This document shows positions 31,870-41,057 of a stretch of DNA of 64,000 nucleotides, piece by piece. The notes below the pieces were generated by a model. The model had not been told where the DNA came from, did no database searches, and saw only the letters and a list, made by a program, of their open reading frames with translations. Both the position numbers and the translations under genes were made by a program. Within the stretch, counting starts at the first letter, position 1. Each line of letters opens with the position of its first letter. Source of the DNA: Puccinia triticina (lineage: Eukaryota > Basidiomycota > Pucciniomycetes > Pucciniales > Pucciniaceae); assembly GCF_026914185.1 (NCBI RefSeq), contig NC_070569.1:2356001-2420000 (forward strand), read 5' to 3'.

Positions 31870-33252
31870 CTAGTAACCTCTGGCAGACATCTTCACCACA
31901 TCCTTACTCTGTAGATTACCCTCACCCTTCATCATGGGTCCAAGGCCAGTCGAGATCTCTGCCAACATCTGTGGGTTGTTGTGATGAGTGGTTGCTTGAA
32001 CGATGGCCTTGGCGAGTAAGGCTGGGTTGTCAGATTTGAAGATTCCCGATCCACTAAAACAAACAATCAGAGTCAAGAGTGTTTCTATGATGATTTATAT
32101 CATCAGAGGGAATGGCTAAGTCTTTTTGACTTACACGAATACACCATCGCAACCGAGTTGCATCATGAGTGCAGCATCTGCCGGAGTGGCAATTCCACCA
32201 GCAGCAAAGTTAACAACCGGTAGACGCTTGGTCCGTGCGACTTCCTTGAGAAGATGGTAAGGGGCGGAGAGTTCTTTGGCAAAGGTGTAAAGCTCTTCGT
32301 CCGACATGACTGAAGCTCTACGGATATCGGCAAGGACTGCTCGTTCATGTCGAACAGCCTGTGTGAAGGAGGATCGAGTGAGAAAACAATTTTGAGATCG
32401 AAGTTGAGTCAGATCAACACTCACTTCGATCACGTTTCCTGTTCCGGCTTCACCCTTAGTTCGGATCATCGCGGCGCCCTCTGAGATTCTTCGGAGGGCT
32501 TCTCCGAGGTTCTTGGCTCCACAGACAAATGGCACTTTGAAGGCGTGTTTGTTGATGTGGTGCTCAGGATCGGCTGGAGTGAGGACTTCAGATTCATCGA
32601 TATAATCGACGCCGATGGCTTGTAAGATGCGTGCTTCGACAAAATGTCCGATTCGGGCTTTGGCCATGACCTAGAAGAGGAGAAATGATGATGGGGTATC
32701 AAAAGTCATTTTGATGGTGACGATGGAGACGGCAGTAGTACCGAAACAAATAAGGAAGTAGGAAAATACTGACAGGGATAGTGACAGCATCGATGATCTC
32801 TTTGATCATTGCTGGGTCAGACATCCGGGCAACTCCGCCATCTCGACGGATATCGGATGGTACCCGCTCGAGTGCCTTGTGTTGTAGAAAGCCAAGAGTT
32901 AGTATGTTTAGATATTTGTAGATTGAGAGAACTGATTGATTTACCATGACAGCACATGCGCCGGCCTCTTCGGCGATCCGGGCTTGTTCGGCGTTTACGA
33001 CATCCATGATCACACCACCTTTGAGCATTTGGGCCAAGCCAGTCTAGATATTGTACCAAATTTAACAAGGTACGACCGAGATGGATAGAGGATGGATGGA
33101 AAAGTTGGACAGACCTTGACACCAAATGTACCAGTTCCGACGCTGGTACCAGCGATCGAGTTGGATGTCTGCATGGCGGTGGCTGATCTGGTGGACCCGG
33201 CTGGGGAGCCATTTGCGGCATTAGTTCCGACGATGGCTGGATTGATAGACAT
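31870..33252 (-). CDS. SNZ1: Pyridoxal 5'-phosphate synthase subunit (PdxS/SNZ family)
   Basis: Six exons (33252-33115, 33043-32945, 32875-32774, 32670-32425, 32358-32135, 32053-31870) join in frame to 330 residues. The enzyme makes vitamin B6 (PLP) from ribose 5-phosphate, glyceraldehyde 3-phosphate and ammonia; the ammonia comes from a glutaminase partner (SNO/PdxT) that is not in this window. Diagnostic motifs are in order: [54 protein letters not shown] (active-site lysine in the first MAK), KGEAGTGN (second lysine), [20 protein letters not shown] and [10 protein letters not shown]. Length fits the family apart from about 45 Ser/Thr/Gly residues before the conserved core. The start MSINPAIVG is the first Met that gives an in-frame exon. 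It is transcribed away from the Utp12-domain gene. Confidence 0.94.
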
Positions 33253-33507
33253 TGGGTGGTTGGTTGCAGAGGCTGATGGGGCTGATGGAGGATGTGCTGG
33301 ATGTCTTTTTTCTCCGAGGACGGCGAATTGATTGTCCAAGAACCGGCGGAACCCGGCCTTGCCACGGGCGCAGCTAGATGCGCTCTCGCGCGGAACCACG
33401 GCCTGCGGAGCCACAAGCGCCTGCGGCGCACCCACCCACCACCTTTTACTCGCAGGATCTTCAATGTGGTAAATTATACATACCCATAACTCGATAACCC
33501 AACAACG
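33253..33507. promoter_or_regulatory. Shared divergent promoter
   Basis: Only 255 bp separate the start codons of the PLP synthase gene (minus) and the Utp12-domain gene (plus). Both promoters must fit or overlap here. A TATA-like TATACATACC lies at 33476. Open frames in this stretch are extensions of the PLP synthase frame and are not taken as coding. Confidence 0.55.
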
Positions 33508-34509
33508 ATGGCATCACTCGGATCTCTGAATGAAACGAGCTCGACAAACCCAACAACGATTGCATCGATCGGATCGTTCGCTCAAACTCTATCCCAAGCC
33601 CTCAAATCAAACGATACCAAGCTTCTAGAGACTTGTTTCCTGCAACAATCTAAAAACAACAAAAACCTCATTTCTAATACGATCCAGAGACTTCCAAAGA
33701 AGTTGTTGCATACCCTAATCGAACAGATAACCATCTGCCTGAACCGTAAGAAACGTGGCTATGGCGATGGCCTGACCGTTGCCACTGTTCGGAGAACCAA
33801 GACCTTGGTTGAATGGGTCCGGCAAATTTTGCTCATCCACATGTCCTATCTTTTAACTGTCAGTGCTTTTTTTAATTAAACATTCAAGCAATGTGTCACT
33901 TCTCGCGTATGTTGGCTGAATCTATTTCGTTTGGCCACGCGTTTTTGCCAACAGATTCCGACGCTTGTAACGCAACTCACAACCCTTCACGCATCGTTAC
34001 AAAAGAGGTTGAAATTGCACACCAAGCTACTATCGTTGGACGGGCGCTTGGAGTTAGTACTCAATCAAATTGAGATGAACAGGGTGTCGAACGCCGGTAT
34101 TCAACCAGCTGGACCGAAGAGCTTAAAAGCCATCGACAAAGCGAAGAAAAGGGCGACAACCGCTCCCAAACCCGAGCCTTACAAATACGTCGAAGGGGAG
34201 AGCTCTGCATCCGATGACGAAGCAGAAAAATCGAACGACGACAGTGATGGAAGTAGTGGCCCCAGCGAAGATGAGGACGGAGGCGATTCTGATCAGGTTG
34301 GCCAGACGGATTCGGAGGACGAAGGCAGTGTTGAAGACGTGGTTCTGGGAAGTGGATCCGATGAAGAAGACTCAGATGGTAGCGACGATGAGGAGGCGGT
34401 GGACGCTGGTAAAATGAAGAAGCTGACGAACGGAATCAACGACTTACTAGACTTGGAAGCTGAAGAAAGTGAAAGGGAAGGCGGCGGTGGAGAAGAGGAG
34501 GAGGACGAA

Positions 34510-34547
<38 letters not shown>

Positions 34548-34635
34548 GGACGAGGACGAAGATGATTCAATGGAAGGTTTTATTGATGACGGATCAGAAG
34601 AAAGCTCCGAGGAAGAAGATTCAGATCAAGCATGA
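33508..34635 (+). CDS. Utp12-domain nucleolar protein (SSU processome type)
   Basis: Exons 33508-33858 and 33955-34635 (intron GTCAGT...CAACAG) join in frame to 343 residues. Residues about 20-180 form a Utp12 domain: SFAQTLSQALKSND, TIQRLPKKLLHTLIEQ, LVEWVRQILLIHMSYLL and LVTQLTTLHASLQKRLKL follow the family pattern. In WDR43/Utp5 and relatives this domain closes a WD40 protein of the t-UTP subcomplex that starts 18S rRNA processing in the nucleolus. Here no WD40 repeats precede it. The start lies 255 bp from the divergent neighbour, so there is no room for them. The C-terminal half is strongly acidic and serine-rich with a run of about 12 Asp, like many nucleolar proteins. It may be a stand-alone Utp12 protein, or Utp5 with its beta-propeller encoded elsewhere. 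Confidence 0.82.
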
Positions 34636-35009
34636 TTCAATTTGAAGAATCCTTTTCAATGGTTATTCCCCACCTTCTCTCGTCTTGGTTTTTTCCGTTG
34701 TTTTTCTTTCAGTCAAAAAGTCGATAATTCTATTTGTTTGTCTCAGATGAATTCTCATTACCGATATTGGTGTCTATGATGGATTCCCATGACTGATATC
34801 GGCATTTAATGACTCCACCACCGTTATACTATCCGGTGATCACTTGGTCCCCCACCTAGGTGCTTGCTGCGTTTTCATCGGCTTCGAAGGACGTGCAAAA
34901 TATCAGGAAATAAAACCACGGTGGGATAATAAAACCCTTGGTCCCATAGCAGAGAAATGAAATCGAGCGAGTAAATGGATATCGTTACCATCGAAATAAG
35001 CTCAGTTGT
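34636..35009. other. Intergenic, no gene seen
   Basis: Presumed 3' region of the Utp12-domain gene, then flank of the LINE remnant. A doubled CATGACTGATATCGGCATTTA / CATTACCGATATTGGTGTCT motif occurs at 34755-34810. Confidence 0.35.
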
Positions 35010-35722
35010 GTGACTGTTTATGTCAGCGGTAAATTCTCTTTGAAGAGAGAGTTAAAGAGTGATCGCTGGAGAAAATTGTTCGCTGAATGTGATGACCATC
35101 AGCTCTTTGAAGCGGATAAAATCACCAAACCAAGTAGCAACGGACGCGTTGCCCCCTTAATCAACAGCGGAAATGAGCGTACTTCTATTAAAGAAGAACA
35201 GGCTGCTCTTCTGTTCGAAGGAACGTCCAACGCTCCTATCAACTGCTCCCTGACTGACATCGAGCCTCCTACCCTCTTTGCACCATTTGAGAATCTCCTC
35301 CTTACCCCCCCAAAAAAGAAAGCCAGAGGACCCGACGACATAGCACCGCTGCGCTGCGCTGACATCAGCGGCACTTTTAGCGCAGCGCAGCGGTCCACCG
35401 CTGATTCTCCAGCCCAATCAGCGTTTATACCGCTGACAATTTCCGGTGATCAGCGTTAGCGCAGCGGATAAATGAGCGCTAAAGCTGACAAAAAGCGTAG
35501 CGCAGCGGAAATTGCGCTGAATTGCCGCTGACCGCTATTTCAGCTGTCAGCGCGCTGTTTCCGCTGTGAGCGCTGACGGCTGCCGCGGCGGAAGCGCCGC
35601 TGTCAGTGAGGCGCAGCGCATTTTTTCCGCAGTGACACGCACGTGGCCCAAGTGCTATCCCGCTTGGCTTCCACGTATTCGACCCCTAGCCAACCTGCCT
35701 TCCTCTGATTCTCCTCATCACC

Positions 35723-36241
35723 ATGGCTGAAGACAACGGACTTAGTGAAGATAGTGAAGACCAGGACCGGACCAATCACCCTTGCACCCCTCCTAACACA
35801 ATCAATGATCCTTTCAATGTCCCCCAATCCACCCGCCGGGAATCCAGCCGCATTCGTACTCCTAGCACTCGACCTGGCTTCATCCCAACTCTGACTCAAA
35901 CCAAAACTTGTCAACCCGCCCCTTCATTCTCTGATGCACCAGCACAAACCAGTACCAAATCAAAAAAAAAAAAGAATGTTGCAGATTCCACCGATAAGGA
36001 AGTTCGAGCTGCAGGAGTGAAGCAAACCTCCCGACGTACAGGCCAAGTGATTGATGTTGATACAATTCAGGATTTGGACGATGAAAACCACATGTGGCTT
36101 GTGAATGGTGTCAGGATGGGTGGAGAATTTGAAGACTGCCAGAAAGTCATCAACAGTGCACGGAAAACCCCAAAGTTCAAAAAGTATGATGATTCTTCCC
36201 CCCCCCCCCCCCCCAACCCTCCAAAACCCCCAAAAAATTAG
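35723..36241 (+). CDS. Partial hAT-transposase N-terminal-like frame
   Basis: 172 residues beginning MAEDNGLSEDSEDQD. It contains a basic STRRESSRIRTPSTRPGFIP segment, a lysine run, and an acidic DVDTIQDLDDENH segment. It ends in a poly-proline stretch encoded by a long C run (about 36199-36212). The basic 'S-x-R-x-P-T-x-R-P-G-F' segment reminds me of the N-terminal region of rust hAT transposases, but no BED zinc finger, catalytic core or dimerisation domain follows. It is therefore a truncated piece at best. It lies inside the hAT-like insertion. Confidence 0.4.
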   Translation: MAEDNGLSEDSEDQDRTNHPCTPPNTINDPFNVPQSTRRESSRIRTPSTRPGFIPTLTQTKTCQPAPSFSDAPAQTSTKSKKKKNVADSTDKEVRAAGVKQTSRRTGQVIDVDTIQDLDDENHMWLVNGVRMGGEFEDCQKVINSARKTPKFKKYDDSSPPPPPNPPKPPKN

Positions 36242-36481
36242 CCTATTGTCTTCCTCTTCCTCATTTATATTTAATTATTTCTCACTCCTCATTTTTATTA
36301 CTTTTTTTCATTGGTTTTTTTTTCTAATGTTGTACTTAGATCAGCGGTCATGTCCGACCCCATGGCTCTCCAATCAGCGGTTTTGGACCGCTGCGCTGTG
36401 CTGAATTTAGCGGTTTTTCTGCTGAAAAAAGTGTCAGCGCAGCGGTCCTGCTGCTGACAGACCGCTGATTTAGCGCGCTAA

Positions 36482-36774
36482 GAGCATCCTTACCGGTCGA
36501 GCTATGTTGGTGCAAGTTTTAACTCGCAGCTGTTGCAAACTAACTTAGCAACAGCGATTCAGCCGTATCAGTTCGGCTTGCGCGGGGTGGAGCTGAGTGG
36601 TGGGCACGGGAAATGGCAGTTAGCTTTGAGCTAACCGTCACTAAATGTAGTGATGGTTAGCTGAAATTCAAGCTTCTCACTAATTTAGCTTGGGCTTAGC
36701 TACACCCGGTGTGGTTGAGATTGGTGGCTAAACTAGCTAATTTTGAGCTAAACTAGTCACCAGTAAGGATGCTC
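36482..36774. mobile_element. Tourist-like MITE, copy 3
   Basis: 293 bp with inverted ends GAGCATCCTTACCGGT / ACCAGTAAGGATGCTC and a TAA direct repeat on each side (36479-36481, 36775-36777). It sits inside the hAT-like element, itself inside the LINE. No coding capacity. Confidence 0.88.
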
Positions 36775-37215
36775 TAATTATCAACATTTTTTTCCGGTGT
36801 GAAATATCAGCGCTTAGCGCAGTGCCCCACCCGCTGAATGTCAGCGCAGCGCAGCGGGGCCAAAAACTGCTGCGCTGACTGCTTCGCTGCGCTGTTTGCA
36901 GCAAATCTGTTTCACCCTTGACATAGCTAGTGACCTGATCATCTGCCCTGCCATCCCGCTCAGTCAAATCTCTTCAACATGTCTGAAAATAGGATACTTT
37001 CCCAAATTCTGGCGTCATGCCATCGCGGCTGGAATTCACAAATCAGACCAGGAGTCCTGCTCCTTATCCGGATCATGTCAACCAATTGGCTTACTGTCCT
37101 GCCTTTGAGAGATTTTTGCAAGTCGCCTAACCAGAAAACGACATTTTGGGCCAAAAACATTGTCCATCTGGCTGGGTTTCCACCAAAACAACAGGTACCA
37201 ACGTGTTCAGTCAGA

Positions 37216-38094
37216 CATGGCAGGATTTGGAGGATCATACTAGCAGCTTTTTCTGCCTCCTCTATCCTTGTCATGTGTTAAACCATGGGCTCAAGACAAG
37301 GTCTGAGGATGGCTGATCAAACTTGTCTTCTGCACACTTTAAGACAAGCAGAAGTTTCATTTGTGGAGCCTGTAAAGCTTCATGGTAATCAATGCCAAAT
37401 CTCCAAAATTGCACACATGGGGCTTACTGAGGGGGACATGTAACACATATCATCATTGGAGCAATATGAAAGTGGGAGAAAAAAAAATCAAAATAAACAT
37501 GTTTGAAAGGGTGAAGTGTTTACCAAGTTAAAATTTTGACTGCAATTATAAATTTAGCTCATGCCAAGGTAGCCACCAATACAGATGCTCTCAGCCCCAA
37601 CAGGGATTGTTCAGCTAGAGATTGTTTGTCAAGAATTTTTCATCCATTTCAGTGAGCTACCTGTTGTAACCCAGTGGGGTTGCGTGTAGAGGGTTTCATC
37701 TAGACCCCTTTTCTCTCATTATTCTCATGTATATAAACCTTGCTACGTTCATCCACATCAAAATCATCATTCCTATCAAAACCACATTCTACGGTTCCTT
37801 TACTACCTAGACGGATAATTACTTCTTGCATAAATAACAAGATACATAGCAAGTATGAAGAAACCCACATCTAAAGCCTGTAGACAATACAGACTGTCTC
37901 CTCATCCTGGAAGCTACCATTGCAGGATCCAGAACCCTTTGACTCCAGCACAGACTAGCCCATAACACTTCATATACCCTCTGGTATCACAAAGGAAGCA
38001 GAAAAGGAATTTCAAGATGCAACCCAATGTTGCGTGACAATTCCTGGTGTGCATGGTGGATAGAAGATGGGCTCATTTCTGCATTGTCTCTAGA
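37216..38094. other. Possible Copia LTR remnant
   Basis: GAGGGGGACA (about 37430) resembles a polypurine tract followed by TGTAACACATATC. A TATA-like TATATAAACC lies at 37731, and TGGTATCACAAAGG at 37985 resembles the initiator-tRNA primer site TGGTATCAGAGC of Copia elements. Nothing downstream is recognisably Gag or Pol. Confidence 0.3.
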
Positions 38095-38250
38095 GTAGAG
38101 AGGGCCATTGGCGCCCGCTGGCAGTACCTGGCACTCTTTAGCGGGTCCTTTCTGCTGCAAGTTCTAGCCAGTGAGCACAGGGTGTCCAATTTTAGGAAAA
38201 AGTCAATCATATAGCTGTGCACCCGCCATGGTTACCTGCAAGGACAGATA
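38095..38250. repeat. GGTACC-rich repeat, related to 10055-10245
   Basis: TAGAGAGGGCCATTGGCGCCC, followed by GGCACTCTTTAGCGGGTCC, is similar to the reverse complement of 10055-10245. Probably a decayed hAT-like MITE. Confidence 0.45.
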
Positions 38251-39264
38251 GGTACCTGTGAAAGGCTCCCACCAAATGGCCATCCCAGCTACAGAGGTTT
38301 CATATACCCTCTGGGATCTGAGAGTCCTTGCCAAAACAAATGATATTTTCCATGTCATCTCTGCTAGTTGTGTGACAGTTGTCTGTGCTGCTGACTTCAA
38401 GGCCATAATAGCTCCTTTTGGGCCGTGCCAACCCCATAGCTTTGTAGGAATACAGCAGAGGACCCGCAGCAACCAGCCAAAAAAGCTAGCGCGGCTAAGC
38501 CAAGACCCAGACCCAGTTGCAAAGAAAGGCAAGCCCTTTCGCAACCCAGACCAAGACCTAACCCAGGCACAGACAGCTAAAGTATATTGCTCCGTCAATT
38601 ACGCAAGCAGAACCAGCAAGAACCTTAAAGGTCAAAGCCCAGCAAGAAGAGCAAACAAGCTCAAAAACCTTGTACGTCCTGAGCTCAGGTGATAGCAGAT
38701 CCTCCACAGAGACTGACTGAACCTTCTTTTGTTAAAGAACACTCGCGGAACGTCTCGGACCCCAGACCAACTCATACCTGCTCAACAGGATCACGGAAGC
38801 AACAGCTACCCGTAAGCCCAGTGGATTCTTCCATAAAAACAGACAAAGAAGCTCTAAGCTAACCCAGACGAACCTTGTTTGTTAAGCAGCCCAAGACCCA
38901 GCGGACTTATTCCGCCAGAACAAAACCAAGCTACTCAGATAGCCAACTCATACCCGTGAGTTAAAGCAGCAAAGAACAACTAAGAAAGGAAAGAGAAGCT
39001 GAATGTGTGAGGACCAATGCTGGCTACACAGGATCGTCTCTTGCGCTTGGATCGCTGCACATCCCACCTTTAACACTTTTCTTTCTTTGTCCAAAACCAA
39101 AACAACCACAATCATCCCCCTAGCCCAGGCAGATCTTGTTCTGCTTTCAGGTACACTTTGCTTTGTTCTATTACTGTCTATTACTTAGGCACTTGTAGTT
39201 ACAACTCTAACAAGCAATAAATCTTTCAGTTGTGCCAATTCTTTTAAGCTTCAGGCCCTGGATG
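38251..39264. other. Intergenic, no gene seen
   Basis: A 144-codon plus-strand frame (38258-38692) is rich in Lys, Arg and Gln but has no domain. Repeated CAGACC/AACCCAG motifs occur at 38500-38960. No feature that I can support. Confidence 0.35.
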
Positions 39265-39395
39265 ACTTCCGTTGCAATCTGGGCCCCCCGCAGATGTTGG
39301 TTCAGACCCAGAGAGTCTATATTTTTGCAGGGAAATCCAGCTCTTTGCAGGGCTCTAGATCGCTTCTGGGAGGTCTCGACAGGAAGTCCTCTACC
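39265..39395 (+). repeat. Dispersed repeat, copy 2
   Basis: Same orientation and content as 9755-9890, including TTTTTGCAGGGAAATC and GGGCTCTAGATCGCTTCTGG. Confidence 0.65.
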
Positions 39396-40213
39396 ACGTG
39401 CTCTGCGCAGCATGTCCTGAACATTCGCTGAGGGCACTGAAGTACTCCTGGCTCAGATTTGGGCCCATCCGTAGTTTTTTCATTCATTCATTTTATCTCT
39501 TCCTTGAAGAAATTAATGAATTTAAACCCTTTTATCTGCTTGCTGCGCGTGTGGCTAGAACTGGTATCATGTCCGCCAGCATAGACATCTTTGAGTGCCT
39601 GAATGGTGTTGAGTCTGGGAGCCTTCCAGATCTCAATCTACACAACCAAACTCTTCATTTTCAGGAAACAGGAAAATGTTTCCCTAAGCCTGTAGTTCAT
39701 TGCTTTCATGTGCGCTGTTTGTTGTTTTGGTAGGTGTCTTAATTGGGCACCAGCTTATAGAGCTCTCCAAATGCCAATGGGAAGTGGTTTTGTTGTTACG
39801 ATTTCAAGGAAAGTGGAGTATTTAATCTGTTTCAGCCACCTCCTTCAGAATTGTATTTGGGTATGATGTCATAACTTTAAAAATACGACTTGCTGTTGAG
39901 TCCAGCTTATCGATAGATATTCCGACACAAAACCGAGGTCAATATCCGCGAAATATTGAGCTGGTGTGTGTGTTGCTGGGCGACGGATGTTGTGGATGGC
40001 CAATCAAGATGCTATGGTGACCGAGCCGTGAAGAGGATTGAGTTTTGTAACGGAGACTATTGGAGTGATCAATCGCTGTTTCCTTGGCTGGCTGATTAAA
40101 AGTGCTCTAATAATGGATGAAGAACGCAGGAATTTTTATTTGCTACGATGAGCCTGCGGTTTAATGGACGGGTCGGTTGGCACGGAGGCACATTGTGTGC
40201 CTCCTCCTCGCAC
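39396..40213. other. Intergenic, no gene seen
   Basis: No gene recognised. The distal part is probably upstream sequence of the small secreted-peptide gene. Confidence 0.35.
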
Positions 40214-40222
40214 ATAAATAGA
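40214..40222 (+). promoter_or_regulatory. TATA-like box of secreted-peptide gene A
   Basis: CATAAATAG, 286 bases before the start codon at 40508. The same nine bases precede the second secreted-peptide gene on the minus strand (57302-57294). Confidence 0.4.
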
Positions 40223-40507
40223 GCTCTAGTCCTCCACTTCCGCCAGTCCGAGCTGGATCCCCAAAAAACACCAAGCAACAACGTGCAATCATTTTTTTCT
40301 TTTGTGCCTTGCGACTCTCAGACTGGCTCTGGTTGTCCCCCCCCCCCTCTAATATATCTGCAGACGATCCACTGTCATTAACAAAAAGGAAAGGGAAAGC
40401 TTCTTGGAGAACTTTCTGCACACAGCACGATCCTATTTGCAAGCTCACCCGAAAGAACACCCACATAATCGCAGGCCGGCCGATCCCCGACGCGAGAACG
40501 GCGCAAG

Positions 40508-40657
40508 ATGAAGCTGGCGATGATGATGATGAGTGCTGTGCTCTGCCTGTACTCGTTCGCGGGGGTGGGTGCGCGGCCCCTGGAGTCGGCTGACTCCGCC
40601 CGGCCGATCCCGGCGAGCGCCGGCGCCCGCTTGGTCGAAGCCCCCGCTTCCTCGTAA
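40508..40657 (+). CDS. Small secreted peptide A (49 aa)
   Basis: ATG at 40508 opens 49 codons ending in TAA. Residues 1-22 (MKLAMMMMSAVLCLYSFAGVGA) are a textbook signal peptide: a lysine, a hydrophobic core, and small residues with Gly-x-Ala before the predicted cut. The mature part would be about 27 residues, rich in Ala, Ser, Pro and Arg (RPLESADSARPIPASAGARL), with no cysteine. It would be exported; its role is unknown. It is unlikely to be membrane-anchored, having only one hydrophobic stretch. Rust fungi secrete many small proteins during infection, but nothing here shows that this is one of them. It precedes the orphan gene at 41058 by 400 bases on the same strand. A splice at the CTC|GTAATC near the stop cannot be excluded. 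Confidence 0.5.
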   Translation: MKLAMMMMSAVLCLYSFAGVGARPLESADSARPIPASAGARLVEAPASS

Positions 40658-41057
40658 TCCTCCCACTCCAGGCCACACTCTCTTAATCGAACTTGCCCAT
40701 CTCCATGTCGTCGCTACTCGAACAAGGTGCGGCTCTCGATATCCTTTTGGCTTGCTTCCAGTGCTGTTGTGCTGATTTTGTGTGGTTGCTAATTTTCTGA
40801 TCAGAAGATTAATTGTATTTCTCTCTCTTTGTTGTTGTACCTCTCTGCATGATTGAATACACATTAAATATTCTACATATTTATTTATTTAAAAGTGACA
40901 AAGTGCCACTAGTATTTTGTGAGAGTGAGGGTGAGGGTTCCAGTGGCGGGGGGCCTAACTTCTGCCCGCCCCCAGCGGACTCGTTCCCACCCCAGCCGGC
41001 TGATCCACTCCAGCCAACTTGATACTCTCCCTCGCCTCCTGCACACTCCAGCACCCA
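40658..41057. other. Spacer between peptide gene A and orphan gene
   Basis: Presumed 3' region of the peptide gene (AT-rich at 40790-40900, with AATAAA-like ATTAAATA at about 40864) and promoter of the gene at 41058. Confidence 0.4.

Larger units (their letters stand above)
35345..36919. mobile_element. hAT-like element inserted in the LINE
   Basis: 1,575 bp bounded by the 8-bp direct repeat GACATAGC (35337-35344 and 36920-36927). Both ends are packed with subterminal GCAGCGCAGCGG / CCGCTGCGCTGCGC motifs (35345-35640, 36340-36480, 36815-36900). The 8-bp duplication and clustered subterminal motifs suit the hAT superfamily, although I cannot see good terminal inverted repeats. It contains one partial coding frame and a Tourist-like MITE. 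It is internally deleted and non-autonomous. Confidence 0.7.
35010..37215 (+). pseudogene. LINE reverse-transcriptase remnant, split by insertion
   Basis: The upstream half (35010-35344) ends TPPKKKARGPDDI, resembling the 'K-A-P-G-P-D-G-I' motif at the start of LINE reverse-transcriptase domains. The downstream half (36920-37108) reads IPLSQISSTCLKIGYFPKFW, then a segment like 'R-P-I-S-L-L' (QPIGLLSCL). The two halves continue each other in one frame once 35345-36919 is removed. Such enzymes copy element RNA at the target site. A stop at 37106 and frame changes after it show decay; weak similarity goes on to about 37215. No endonuclease domain is visible, so the copy is 5'-truncated. Confidence 0.68.

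Noticed and set aside
32163..32702. Alternative minus-strand frames within the PLP synthase gene
   Set aside because: These are out-of-phase shadows. The spliced PdxS/SNZ frame explains the region fully.
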